NCBI GenBank assembly: GCA_032358165.1
Contig: JAALGY010000015.1
Location: 3,162,001-3,226,000 of the forward strand
Direction of reading: 5' to 3'
Source: Diplosphaera chodatii
Lineage: Eukaryota; Chlorophyta; Trebouxiophyceae; Prasiolales; Stichococcaceae
Length of the DNA stretch: 64,000 nt
Under the pieces are notes generated by a model that was given only the letters and a program-made list of their open reading frames with translations, was not told the DNA's origin and made no database searches. This document shows positions 1 through 10,490 of this stretch, piece after piece; the first letter of the stretch is position 1, and every line of letters begins with the position of its first letter. A program made the position numbers and the translations under genes.

Positions 1-739
1 TGACTCACCTTGCCACACCTTCCACACCACTTCTGTTCAGCAACTACTGACGACGGGGGCGCCTGCCTTTCCTTGTTGTAGGCAGCCATCCTTGCTGTGT
101 CACAGATGCGGCAGTAGCTCCCGAGTCCATCCGGATTCTTTCGGTTGCAGCTGAAGTGCGAGGCATCCTTGACCTGCAGGAACGTCGCAGGACACTGTTG
201 CATGCCAGGGATCAGTGGAGGGCAGGAACCGGCTGCTGCTGCTGCCATTGTCTGCACCGAGTGGCATCCATGCAGCAAGGCCCCCGCACGATGTGCCACA
301 GGTACCAACACCGCACTTCATGTCGCGCCCAAGATGATGATGCTTGGCTTAGAAGCGCACCCTGCCACATGCGACACATGTCTTCTCTGCTGGCACTTCT
401 GCCGGCCCGCTGGGGGCTTGGTACCGTGCGAGGTCGTACTCGGACTGACACGCCCTGTGACACACTGCATGCGTCAGTTCATCTGGTGCCACGTCGCAAG
501 CATGACGCTACTTTGAACCCCCTGAGCAGTGACAGACATTGCCATGCCGCATGCATTTCACCATGCACGATTGTATCGGACATGGTATGAGGAGACCCAT
601 GCAACTGGGCCTGACAGCATTGTGCACTCATGTCATGTGGGGCAGCACACCCTTGCCAGCCAGCTGTGACAAGGAGAGCTCGCAAGCAGATGACATGATA
701 CAGTGGGCCCTGACCTGCAGTCACGGTGACGACCAGTGC

Positions 740-1475
740 GCCTGCTGGGGTAGACGGCGAAGAAGTTGGCAGCCAGCCGCGCCTTGCACCGCCCGCACAC
801 CTGCGGCTCCAGGGTGGGCGGGTTGCCGCCGGATGGTGCCTGAGACCTGCAGACGAGTCGTCGAGTGACTGAGCTGTCCACTGAGCTGCTCCTCTGAAGC
901 CTGGACCTCTCGATGGAGCCTGGGGTACCTTCGAGTAGGGTTGTCAGGCGGAAGTTGTGCAGAACAAGCAGCCACTGGCCCTCCTATCACTAGGGAGCTG
1001 TCTGGCGGTGCTTCTCAGACGCAGGACTCCGCATGACAGCTTGCCTGTGGTGGTCATCCACTATGCTATCGTTGCGGAGGCTCCACACTGACAGGGGGGC
1101 TCCGAGAGTCTGAATCCTACGTCATGTGCACACACGGATTTGGTGAGTGCCTGCCGACACGGAGTGTCACCTCGCTTTGCGGGGTCGGCGCTGCGCGTAC
1201 ACCTCCGAGTTGCAGCCGAAGCACAGCAGCGCTCGGCCGTCTGGCTGCGAGGGCCTGCGCGGGAACAGGCGGAGTGCGTACCGCTTGTTGCACTGCTGGC
1301 ACTGCTTTGTGCCGCCGTGTGCAGCGTGCAGCTGCATGCTGTCCTGCTGTGCTGCGGCTGCTGGCTGCGTGTCTGCTGCCGGAGATGGCGCTGGGGCTGC
1401 TGAGTCTGCTGCTGGTGCTGGTTCTGATGCTGCCGCTGTATCAGCTGTAGAGTCGTCATCTGACACCAGCTGCCC
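740..1475 (-). CDS. Possible exons of a C-x2-C (zinc-ribbon-like) protein, unresolved
   Basis: I do not recognise the gene. Two minus-strand stretches carry similar cysteine patterns. One near 783-800 reads VCGRCK, followed by a phenylalanine and a G-R-H-R-D-C stretch. The other near 1287-1304 reads QCQQCN, followed by DGR and LCFGCN, then a basic end and a stop near 1167. The pattern C-x2-C, about 20 residues with F/Y, a D-G/G-R turn, then C-x2-C resembles small zinc-ribbon modules found in many unrelated proteins. An Ala/Pro-rich low-complexity stretch precedes the second motif. Splice joining could not be fixed, so the borders are approximate. Two more distantly similar minus-strand stretches lie near 2900-3050 and 3320-3470. 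The DNA-level ORFs here could be chance, as the region is GC-rich. Confidence 0.3.
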
Positions 1476-3858
1476 CTGCGGCGACCCATATGTTGGCATG
1501 TTATCCTCTGCAGTCTGTGCGACAAGCTGACAGCCACCAAACAATCACATAGGTGCAGTGGTCGTTGCTGCACACCTACCTCTGCAAGAACCTCTGTGGA
1601 CTCGCCAAGAAGGTCCGCTGCCTCAGGCTTTGCGGCCACAAGACTGTTGGCCACGCGCCGACACAATGTGCCTCTGCTGTGACGGATGTTGTTGCCGTTA
1701 GCGATGCTGCCGTGCATGCAACTGGCGTGCTGCTGAGTGTGAGCTTGCAGGCTGGCCGGCTTTGCTGAGCGCTGGCAGCGGTGCACACTGCGGCATTGCT
1801 GCCGTGGAGTTGCCGGTTTGAGGGCGCTGCATGACATGTTGCCGCTATTTGCGGCAGAAGAGCTAGCTTGACCGAGCTGGATATGCCAGCCTGCGCGATC
1901 CAGCAGTGCTTGACGACAGCACGACACTGCAATGCACGGCACGGGGTGCGCGGGATGCGACACCAGTGGGTGGTCATTGATCAGATTAGGGTTAGGCAAG
2001 CTTGCATGGCATTCACTGTGAGGCTCGGACTCCACACTTGTGGCACAGCCGCAGCCTGAGCTACAAAGGGAGGCGAGCAGTCGCACCTGGCCAATCCTGC
2101 AGCAGTGAGTGCCTCCCAGTGCTGCACCCTCTGCAGCGGTCGGCGGCCCAGCAGCTGAAATGGATCAGCAGTCAGCCACTGGCGTATGGGATGCTGCGTG
2201 CATCCTCTGGCAGGCTCTGCCGTGAGAAATGTTGCATCGCGTCCCGAGATTGGTGTGGCACTTCGCAGGCTGGCAGCAGATTTGTGCGCTTCCGATGGAC
2301 AGCCTTGCAGCCCCGGCGAACGCAGCCTGGCACATGCGAGATGGACCTTGTGTGGTGGGGCAGGCAGAATCCACAATCCAACCAAGTCTGCGGTCAATAT
2401 CCGAGACTGCAGATCCACATGCTGCATCCATGCACATTGCATGCTGCCGTATACCATCAAGCTGCACATCTTGCTGCGACACGCTGTCAAACAAGTGTAG
2501 CAGCGCTGAAAAGCGTCTGCACATGCCACTGCTCTATCACGGCATGGCCATCGCCGCGCAGGCGACCAGCCGGCTGCATTGCCATGGGCTTCGGTTGCAG
2601 ACTCATGCCGCCACGCCAGTGGAATCTGGACGAACAGCATCGCTGCAGCGTGGCAAGCTCAGCTCACACTGATGGTTGGCGTGCTGCAATGGCAGGTATC
2701 TGCTCAGGTGCAATACTTCCAGCTAGTGGTAATCTTGACCTTGCACATATGACAGCCTTCAGCAGCAGCATCAGCAGCTTTTTTCTCTTTTCCATGCAGG
2801 CTGCATGCCTGAGAATACGCAGTGAAGCTATATTTGCATGGAGAGGCTTAAAAGTCTGGGTTCAACCTTCGAGACTGCAGATACCAACGTGCTTCCATGC
2901 ATGTTCACCCCACATTCCAAGCCCTGCGGTGAAACGCCACCAAACAGCGCTGCCAGCGCAAAGCAGCTGCAGGCCGTCTCGCAGTCGAGGCCACATGTGG
3001 TGCAGGCTTGGCGGCAGCGTCCCTCGTGCTTGAACCCTTGGTTGTAGCTTTCACTGTTTCTATCAATCCCCTGCATGCCCCGCTTGCTGCACATGTTGAT
3101 GCAGGCTGTGATGCGCGAGTCACAGGTGCGGATGTGTTGTGCCTTATCGCCTCGAGGCGGCTGCCGGCTGCCCTGTATCACAATGGCACCGCCAGCAGAA
3201 GCGCCAATCGACTTGTAGCTCTTGCGATGCCAGCTCCTACGTCAAGCCGCTCACCTGCAAGGGACACGTACAAATCATCGGCACTGTGAAGTCGAAACTA
3301 GATGTTGCATCAATGCCTTGCGCTTGTAAGGGTGCACGGGCAACTCTGGTGGTCGGCGCACATGCCACTCGGCTGCTGCTGGCCATCTGGGGACTCCCCC
3401 AGCACGCCTTCGTAGTCCCGCAGGCCCTCATAGAAGGCCGCTGCCCTGCAGCAGCACAGCACCAGGCAGTCAGCTGTCGACCCTCCTGCCATTACCAAAC
3501 TGTGCGGCAGCTGCGGAGCCCAGCAGCCCGCTGCACTGGGTCATCCCCAGCCCCTGCCGGCAGCAGGGTCCACGCCTCACAGGTTGCCACACGCTGCTGA
3601 CCGAGGGCAGGGGCCTGCACACTGTTAGGTATTTGGCCCTGCAGCGGCACCCCTGACCAGGTGCTGCAGATTCATGCCCCACCGGCCCACCGCGCTCAAC
3701 CTGCTGCGCTGATGGCAGGCCCGTGCACGAGGGCTTGCACATGACATGCCGTGAGCGATTGTTGCAGTGCCAGCCACGCCTCGAGTTCACTGATTAGCTA
3801 GCATGCAATCCACAAAAGTTCCAGGGTGAACATATAGACTGATGAAAGTTCCGTCTGC
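1476..3858. other. Unresolved stretch without a supportable gene
   Basis: No reading frame here has the length, splice-site support or family motif needed for a gene call. A minus-strand stretch near 3320-3470 (F-Y-E-G-L, later S-P-D-G and G-M-C-A-D-H) follows a CAG acceptor and may be an exon related to the C-x2-C exons at 0.7-1.5 kb. A telomere-like word, ttagggttag, sits near 1986. Otherwise it looks like intron or intergenic DNA. Confidence 0.4.
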
Positions 3859-5192
3859 TCACCGCTCGGGTATCTCCTGCAGCGGCCACTCCGCGTCGGC
3901 CGCCAGCCGCGCGGCGTCCTCGGGGAACGCGGCGGCCCACCTGCCCCACTTTTCCCGCCGCTCCGCCAGGCGCCGCTGCTTCAGGGCCCCCACCTCCGCC
4001 GCCGACATGCCGTGGAAGTCGATGCGGTCCTCCTCGTGGTCTGGAAGCAGGAAGCAGACAGAACAAACCCTAAACCCTGGCAGAACAATATGTTTTTGTC
4101 ACCATCTTGGTTGACAGCACAGCCCGACACCTGGGTGCTGACAGCTGCCTTCTGCAGCCTAGCGGCCTGCGCTGAGCACTGCGCCCTGGCTTGTCAGGCA
4201 CGGAGTGTGGTCTCGATTGGAAAAGCGGTTCTGGTCTGGTGTCTGTTGTCACGGCTGTGCGGAAAAATTCCTCTGCCGCTGCCACATCGCTGCAGGAGGT
4301 CCGCTGCAGAGCTCGCAGCCCGTCTTGCGGCGGGGCTCCCGCTGTGCAACATGTCAGCCAGCCGCATGGTATCCCCAGCCGTTGTCACCGCTGCTGCCGC
4401 CGCCGCCGCCGCCACACCACCACCACGACAGCGATGCCGCTGGCTTCTGGGGCCAGAAAAGGGTTTACGGCGGGGGATGATGGGCATGCAGGGGAGTGCT
4501 GCATCTGGGTGCTCACCCATCACGGCGCGGTTGCGCACGTGCGCCATCGCCGCCTCGAACTGCGCATGTATCTGCACGGCGACCACCCAAGTCAAGTCAG
4601 CGAACGTCGCAGCTGAGCCATCATCCGCATCGCCGGGTGCGCCAGGCAACTGGACCTGTTGCCTGAACAGGAACCAGGCCAACCCAGGGACGCCACTCAA
4701 TACTGCTGGGCCAGCCGCCTGTGGTAGCTCCCAGACAGGAGCGTTCAGCCAGCAGATCGCACCTCCTCCATTGCCGACATCGCCGTGTCGTCAGCGTCGG
4801 TGGCGGATGCCGGCCGCTGCGCTGACTGGGCGGCCAGCTCCTCCACCCTGCGCTGAAATTCCTTCGCGTCCATGGCGTCCAGCGGCACGTCGTCCAGCGA
4901 CGGCAGGGCGTCGTCGAGTCCCATTGGCGCCTTGGGCTGCAGGGCGGACACTCGAAACATGCCTCAGGCGCGCATGATGATGCATGCGCCAGATGCTGAC
5001 GCGGCAGATGAGCCTGATTGAACATGCATGTGAATGAACGGTGCTCACCGTGCTGCGCTTGGACCGGCCGTGGCTGCCTGCCTTGGTGCTGAAGTCTGCT
5101 GCTCCCAGTATCAGGGCCTGCCGGCACTGTGCGCTGACGGCGCAGTCGGCGCCGACCAGAGCCCTGCCCAGCTGTCGGGCAGCCGCAAGCAT
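3859..5192 (-). CDS. Mitochondrially targeted small protein, unknown function
   Basis: Four exons fit in phase: 5049-5192, 4763-4936, 4517-4571 and 3859-4040, all with GT-AG introns, giving 184 aa. The start MLAAARQLGRALVG is an Arg/Ala amphipathic presequence. It is followed by ADFSTKAGSHGR, where an F-S-T context is typical of mitochondrial cleavage sites. The middle is acidic (DDALPSLDDVPLDAMD). The C-terminal half is charged and helical (KEFQRRVEEL, then KQRRLAERREKWGRW) and ends PLQEIPER. I do not recognise the family; size and composition would suit a small mitochondrial ribosomal or respiratory accessory subunit, but that is a guess. The last intron (4041-4516) holds a GCC/CAC repeat and a short telomere-like word. 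The gene is divergent from PIG-U. Confidence 0.7.
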
Positions 5193-5897
5193 GATGCGCT
5201 TGAATTAAGAGTAGGTTTCAGGGCTGGTTTGACGCCTATGATATGATGGTCTGCCCCAGCAGGCGCCGCCAAAGGTTCTCGAAGACTGCACGATGGGCTC
5301 CTATCAGGACCTTTGCAGTGGCCAGCCTTAAGCAAGAGCAGCGGCTGTGGAAACCCTTGTACTGTGTTGTGCACCTATATCCTGTATCAACTCTGCAAAT
5401 GCTGCTTTTGCTGAGCTCGTGCTTGTGGCGCAGTTGCCACAGGTGCACGTGCCATTTGGCATTTGCAGTTCAGTTTGGAGTGAGCCAGAGTTGCATCATC
5501 CATACGACATTTGCACAAACATATCGTCAACGCATCTGATCACACTTCGCACAGCAGGCTGACCGATGCACCTCGATTCACAGCTGTGTTCCTCCTGAAG
5601 TGCCAACATGCAAGCGCTGCGACGGCGCAGATCCTGATGTGCGTGCGTTCAAGTCTGCACGTGTAGTGAAGCAGCAGCACATACCAGTGGCGGATCAATC
5701 AATTGCCTTGCTCGGCGTTTGACATACTTGTTACTCAAATGACGCAGCAGCGGCACTTCTGCTGATGCGGCATGCCGCTGCCGCCGCCATGTGAGCAGCC
5801 CGCAGCCTGACAGCCGCGGCGCAGAGAGCACCCTCTCTGTTGCGCCGCTGCACCTGCATCTGCTTTCGCTGCGCCAACTCGATCACTGGCCAACATC
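5193..5897. promoter_or_regulatory. Intergenic region between divergent genes
   Basis: This stretch lies between the first ATG of the minus-strand mitochondrial-protein gene (5192) and the PIG-U ATG (5898), so it must hold both promoters and 5' UTRs. It contains no convincing coding exon. I see no clear TATA box or named element. Confidence 0.5.
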
Positions 5898-8800
5898 ATG
5901 GCGGCGGCGCTCGGCGAGCAGTTCTGGCAGCATGCCGCCGGGGCGACGGCACTTCGGGTGCTGCTGGCGGCGGCAGGGCTGGACGCCTACCTTGAGTCCC
6001 GCATCGAGGTGCGGCGCTGTGCCACTGCCGTCTGAGCAGCCTGTCATGGCTCTTCCCGTCTGTCATGGGGCTGTAAGCGGCTGCCAGCGGTCAGGCTAGC
6101 GCTGAATGCAAGGAGCCGATGCATGCATGCAAACTGCTGTCTGTGGCTGTGCTGCGGTATGTGTTTCTACCGTGTAGGTCAACGGTTCCACAGTCACAGC
6201 CAGCGACTCATCATGTCAGCTATGCCATCTACCGTGCAGAAAGTGCAGCCTATACAGCAGGCCCTGCTGCGACGGCAGCTGAGCGCAGCACTATGCTCGC
6301 AACAGGTGGGCACGCCGGTCACGGCAGCAATACGGTACAGGGAGGGCGCGCAGCTGGCGGCGCTGGGGCTCTCGCCCTACGCCGGCGCCGCATTCCACGG
6401 CCCGCCGCTGCTGCTGGCGGGCGCGCAGCTGCTGGACTCCCTGCTCGCGCCCATGTTCCCAGGGTTTAGTGTGCTGGCGCCGCCCTGGCGTGTGCTGGCG
6501 GCCTCGGCGGTGGATGTTGCGGCTGCGGCGGCGCTTGCACGGCTGGTGACGGCGGTGCAGCCCTCGAAGGGCAGCAGTACAGGTGAACGCTGAGACAAAG
6601 CACTCCCAGTGCCACGGTGTGGAAGCTTCCTCTTTTGATGGTGGAATGCACACCTTGCGGTGGTGGTGCAGGCCCTGCAGCATTCAATCCAATCCCCTGC
6701 AGGGTACCTGCATGATGCAAGGCAGCCAGGACTGATTGGTGTACCTGGTGGAAGCTTTGACATCTGCCGTGCAGGGCTGGAGCTGGCGCCAGCCACAGTC
6801 GCGGGGCTGTTCCTGTGGAGCCCGCTGTCGGTGGCCATTGCCGTCGGCGGCTCGCCTGCGGGGCTGGAGAATGCGGCCGTGTTCGCCGCGCTGGCGGGTG
6901 CGCCGCAGCTGCCCTGCATCAGCCTGTGCTGCAGATGCCTGGGTTGTGCGTGTGCCTGTGCTGCATAGGTGTGGGTGCAGCTAGGGTGGCATGTATTCTG
7001 GGCGCATGTACCATCGTGCCTTGGCGTCCAAAGCGCCTTGTTGCTCAGTGCTACAGGCGAGACCCACTGCTGCGGCCAGCAGCGGCACCAGCAGCAGCAA
7101 AGCAGCAGCAGCGGGGTTGGCGTTGAGCGGTGCTCTGTGGGTCCTGACCTTTTGTTCCGTGTGCTGCAGCGGCAGCGGCAGGCGACGCTGTGACGGCGGG
7201 AATGGCACTCGCGGTGGCGGCATATATTGGCCTGCACCCCCTGTTGCTGGTGGTGAGTCAGCTGTGTTATCAAGCCTGAAGCAAGACCACCGTGCTCCTT
7301 GTATCATCCTCTGTGATTTCTATTTCTGTCTAGCAATGCAGATGTCCGCTGGTCTTGCAGTACAACTGCATGCCCTGTCTATGGGCAGGTTGCCATCGCT
7401 CTGCTGCTGTTCCGTGGACCTGAGCCGCTGGGTGCTGTGCCGCTGGCGCCGCCGCCGCTGCCACCGCCGCCGGCGAACGGGCCTGCAGCCACAGCTGCAC
7501 CAGCAGCCGTCACGGCGCCAGGCCAGCGGCCAGCCGCAGCGCCTGCAGAGCACAGCCCAAGTCGTGGTGCAGACACCACAGCAGTGGTGGAGGCGTCGGC
7601 GCTCGGTGCGGGCGCACACATGGAGAGCGGGCCGCAGCAGGAAGCAGTCAAGTCAGCAGCAGGGCAGCCAGAAGCGGCGGAGCAGCAGGAAGCAGCCAGG
7701 CAGCGGGAAGCAGCGGCGCAGCGCTTCCGGCGGGACTTCAGGCGGCGGAGGCGTCGCGGCGGCACAGCAGCCGTCCTGACTTTCCTGGTGTCGCTCACGG
7801 CAGGCTGCTGCGCTCTGGCGGTGCTGTCCGATGTGGCGCTGCGGCGGTTCCCCGAGCACCGCTGCGGCGGCAGCCTCAGGTGAGGGAGGCAGGGCCCGGT
7901 GCATTCCAGGCTTTGCTCAGGGTTTGTGACATACTGGTGTCACCAGATGGAGGCTGTAACCTCAAGCGAGCATGGTGTGTCATGGTGCTCTTCATGACCA
8001 CAAGTGCGGTGCTCAGGACTGTAAGCACTCAGGTAGCCGGGGCATCCAGGTATGGCAGGCAGGCGTCACACTGGGCCGCCAGTTGCTTGTTCAAATCGCA
8101 AAATTCGGCGTCTGCCGCCCGCGCAGGTGGCTGGGCGGCGAGAGGTGCACAGAGGCGGCAGCGTCGGCTGCGAGGCCCGGCCGGGGGCGGCACTGGGCAG
8201 CGGAGACGTACGGGTTCATGCTGACGGTGAGCGCCCACCCACCCTGGAGTGAGCGGAACAGCGTGTCAAGTCGTTTGCAGCCACGCCAGCGGCATGACGC
8301 TGGCCCAGCTTCCCCGCAGGTGGCGGAGCTGACCCCCAACATCGGGCTGCAGTGGTACTTCTTCCAGGAGATGTTCGCGCACTTCCGCCCCTTCTGGCAC
8401 TTCGTCTTCCACGCCTCCGCAGCAGCCATGGTGAGGCATGCTCATAGTGTTCCTATGGCCCTGAAGCCACAGCAAACTGGTTTTGGTTCAACAGATGTGC
8501 TGTCCCGACAGCAATTGTAGCGCTGGCATCGCAAGTACAGTGCAAGCCCTGTGCTTTCAGGATGTAGGCTTGCAAACCGACGGCATGTCACATGCCTGGC
8601 TGCACCACCTGAGTGTGTCGAGTCCAAAGCCTGTAATCCTATACACTGCCTGCGTCCTTCAGGTGGTGCCAGTGGCGCTGCGGATGCCACACCGGCCGCT
8701 GGCCGTGGCCACCCTGCAGTGCATCACCAGCGCAATGCTGAAGCCGTACCCGTCCGTGGGTGATGTGGCGCAGTACTTGGTGAGTTGGGCGCTTTGATTG

Positions 8801-9740
8801 TATTGGTTTCGTCATTCTGCACACTGGTAGCGTGCTGCACACTGGTACAGGATGGCATTTAGGCATTTGAAAACCGCCGCTGCTTAGTGCCGCTGCAGCG
8901 GCTGCCTGAGGCTGCCTTTAGGCCACACGAACTGCTGCTGGGCCTGCTGCTGCAGGAAGATGCACCCTGGAGTGACTGAAAACGGTCCCATGTTTGCCGT
9001 GCAGGCGCTGCTGCCGCTGCTGGCGCCACAGCTGCGGGGCGGCGGCCTCCCCGTCAAGTTCCTTGCGGCGTCATTCGCGCTGCTGGCGGGGCTGGGCCCT
9101 GCCATGTGGCACATGTGAGCCGAGTGGGGACAGCTGTGATTTGCTGTTGTGAAGGTAGATTCACCAAAGATCAGTGATCTATGCGCAGCCAGCGCAGCCT
9201 GCCTGATTCATTAGGCCCCTGCAATAGGACAGCAACCTGCAAGAGGGCATCAGCGGCTGGGCAGCGGATGCTGTACCCACGCCGGAACCACACAGCAGGA
9301 CACAAAGTGGTGCACGCAGCAGAAGTCAGCCAGGTGCATGGGTAGCGCATTTGCCACCCCATTTCAGCTAGAAGCGTGCTGACGACGGCTGTCTCCCCTG
9401 GCTGCGGCAGGTGGATCTACCTGGGCTCCGCCAATGCCAACTTCTACTACGCCATCACGTTGCTGTTTGGCGCCTGGCAGGTGCCGCGTCTTTCAGCTTG
9501 TCGTATGTGCTCCGCTGAAGCTGGTCAGACCATCAAGCAGCCTGCAGGCACCGCCTTTGTGTGTGCTGCCTTGTGTGAGCTGCAGGCGGGGCTGCAGCTC
9601 AAGTCAATGCCTTGACGGCAGTGTGGCGCTCAAAGAGATACTTCACTTCGCACATGCAGGCCTTTCTGGCTGTGGCGGTGCTGACGGCGACGCTGCGGTG
9701 TGACCGGCTGCTGGCGGGCAAGTCGCTGCAGCGCTGGTGA
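5898..9740 (+). CDS. PIGU: PIG-U, GPI transamidase subunit
   Basis: PIG-U is a multi-pass ER membrane subunit of the GPI transamidase that attaches GPI anchors to secretory proteins. Eleven exons join in phase: 5898-6008, 6306-6582, 6775-6897, 7176-7252, 7389-7879, 8127-8226, 8320-8430, 8663-8779, 9005-9114, 9411-9480 and 9660-9740, giving 555 aa (human PIG-U is about 435). Family landmarks in order: an EG..L...G.SPY.GA.FH motif (residues about 50-70), the membrane helix with GLHPLLLV, LTPNIGLQWYFFQEMF, KPYPSVGDVAQY, and the C-terminal WIYLGSANANFYYAITLLFG. The extra length is one exon (7389-7879) that inserts about 100 residues of Pro/Ala- then Gln/Glu/Arg-rich sequence between transmembrane helices. 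No break was seen. The start MAAALGEQFWQ is the first in-frame ATG of exon 1. Confidence 0.95.
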
Positions 9741-10490
9741 CAACGCCTGGGGTGGCCACTGTCCCGCATTGCCAATATGTCAACATCAGCGCTGTACGCC
9801 GGCTAGCAGAGCAGCTGGTCGAAATGCAGATGTGGTGCTGTCAGGTCACAGACAATGTTCGTCCGAGTAGGCACAGCAGAACTACTGAGCATCGCTTCAG
9901 CATTGAGGACGTTGCAAGTGCAACATGTGGTGCTGCTCCACCTTGTCTACAACCCCTGTATGTAGATGGAGACATGGTTGCACAATCCAAGGCGTTGGCA
10001 GCTTGAGCCGTCCAAGCTTGTCATCTCGTCAGAGTTGACCGGAAACCAGATGCCGTCAGCTCAAGCGTCTATATATGCACGTCTGCAGCAAGCCGCTGTG
10101 GGCTTTCCAGAGGTGCCGCTACGGCCCATCCGACCTGCCATGCTCAAGGGCAGGAGATCAAGCTCCGCCGGCGAGTGGTCTGGCGGTGGCTTACCTTGCC
10201 AGGCGACATACTAGGCGCCAGGTGCAGCGCATCCGAACTTGTGCTTGAGGGCGCACAACATCACAGGTGACTTATGTGTCTGTGCACCATGCACAGCAGC
10301 AGGCGGCCGCTTGAAAACCTCTTGTTGCCACTACTGTCTCATTGGGTGCTGAGACAGCTGCCTGCATGCGCCGTCTCACTCGAGGCTGAAGCCGTGCCCT
10401 GATGAAACCTGATGTTCTGGAAATCGAATGTTGGCAAGTTCTCTAGTGTGGCAGACCCATCCAGCTTGCGTCATGTGCAGTCAGGCGACC
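9741..10490. other. Intergenic stretch
   Basis: This follows the PIG-U stop and precedes the signal-peptide ATG at 10491. No supportable gene is present. It should contain the PIG-U 3' UTR and the promoter of the secreted-protein gene, but no TGTAA-type polyadenylation word was found close to the stop. Confidence 0.4.

Noticed and set aside
2850..2890. tRNA-like T-arm word (gggttcaaccttcgagac)
   Set aside because: No matching acceptor, D or anticodon arms can be folded around it.
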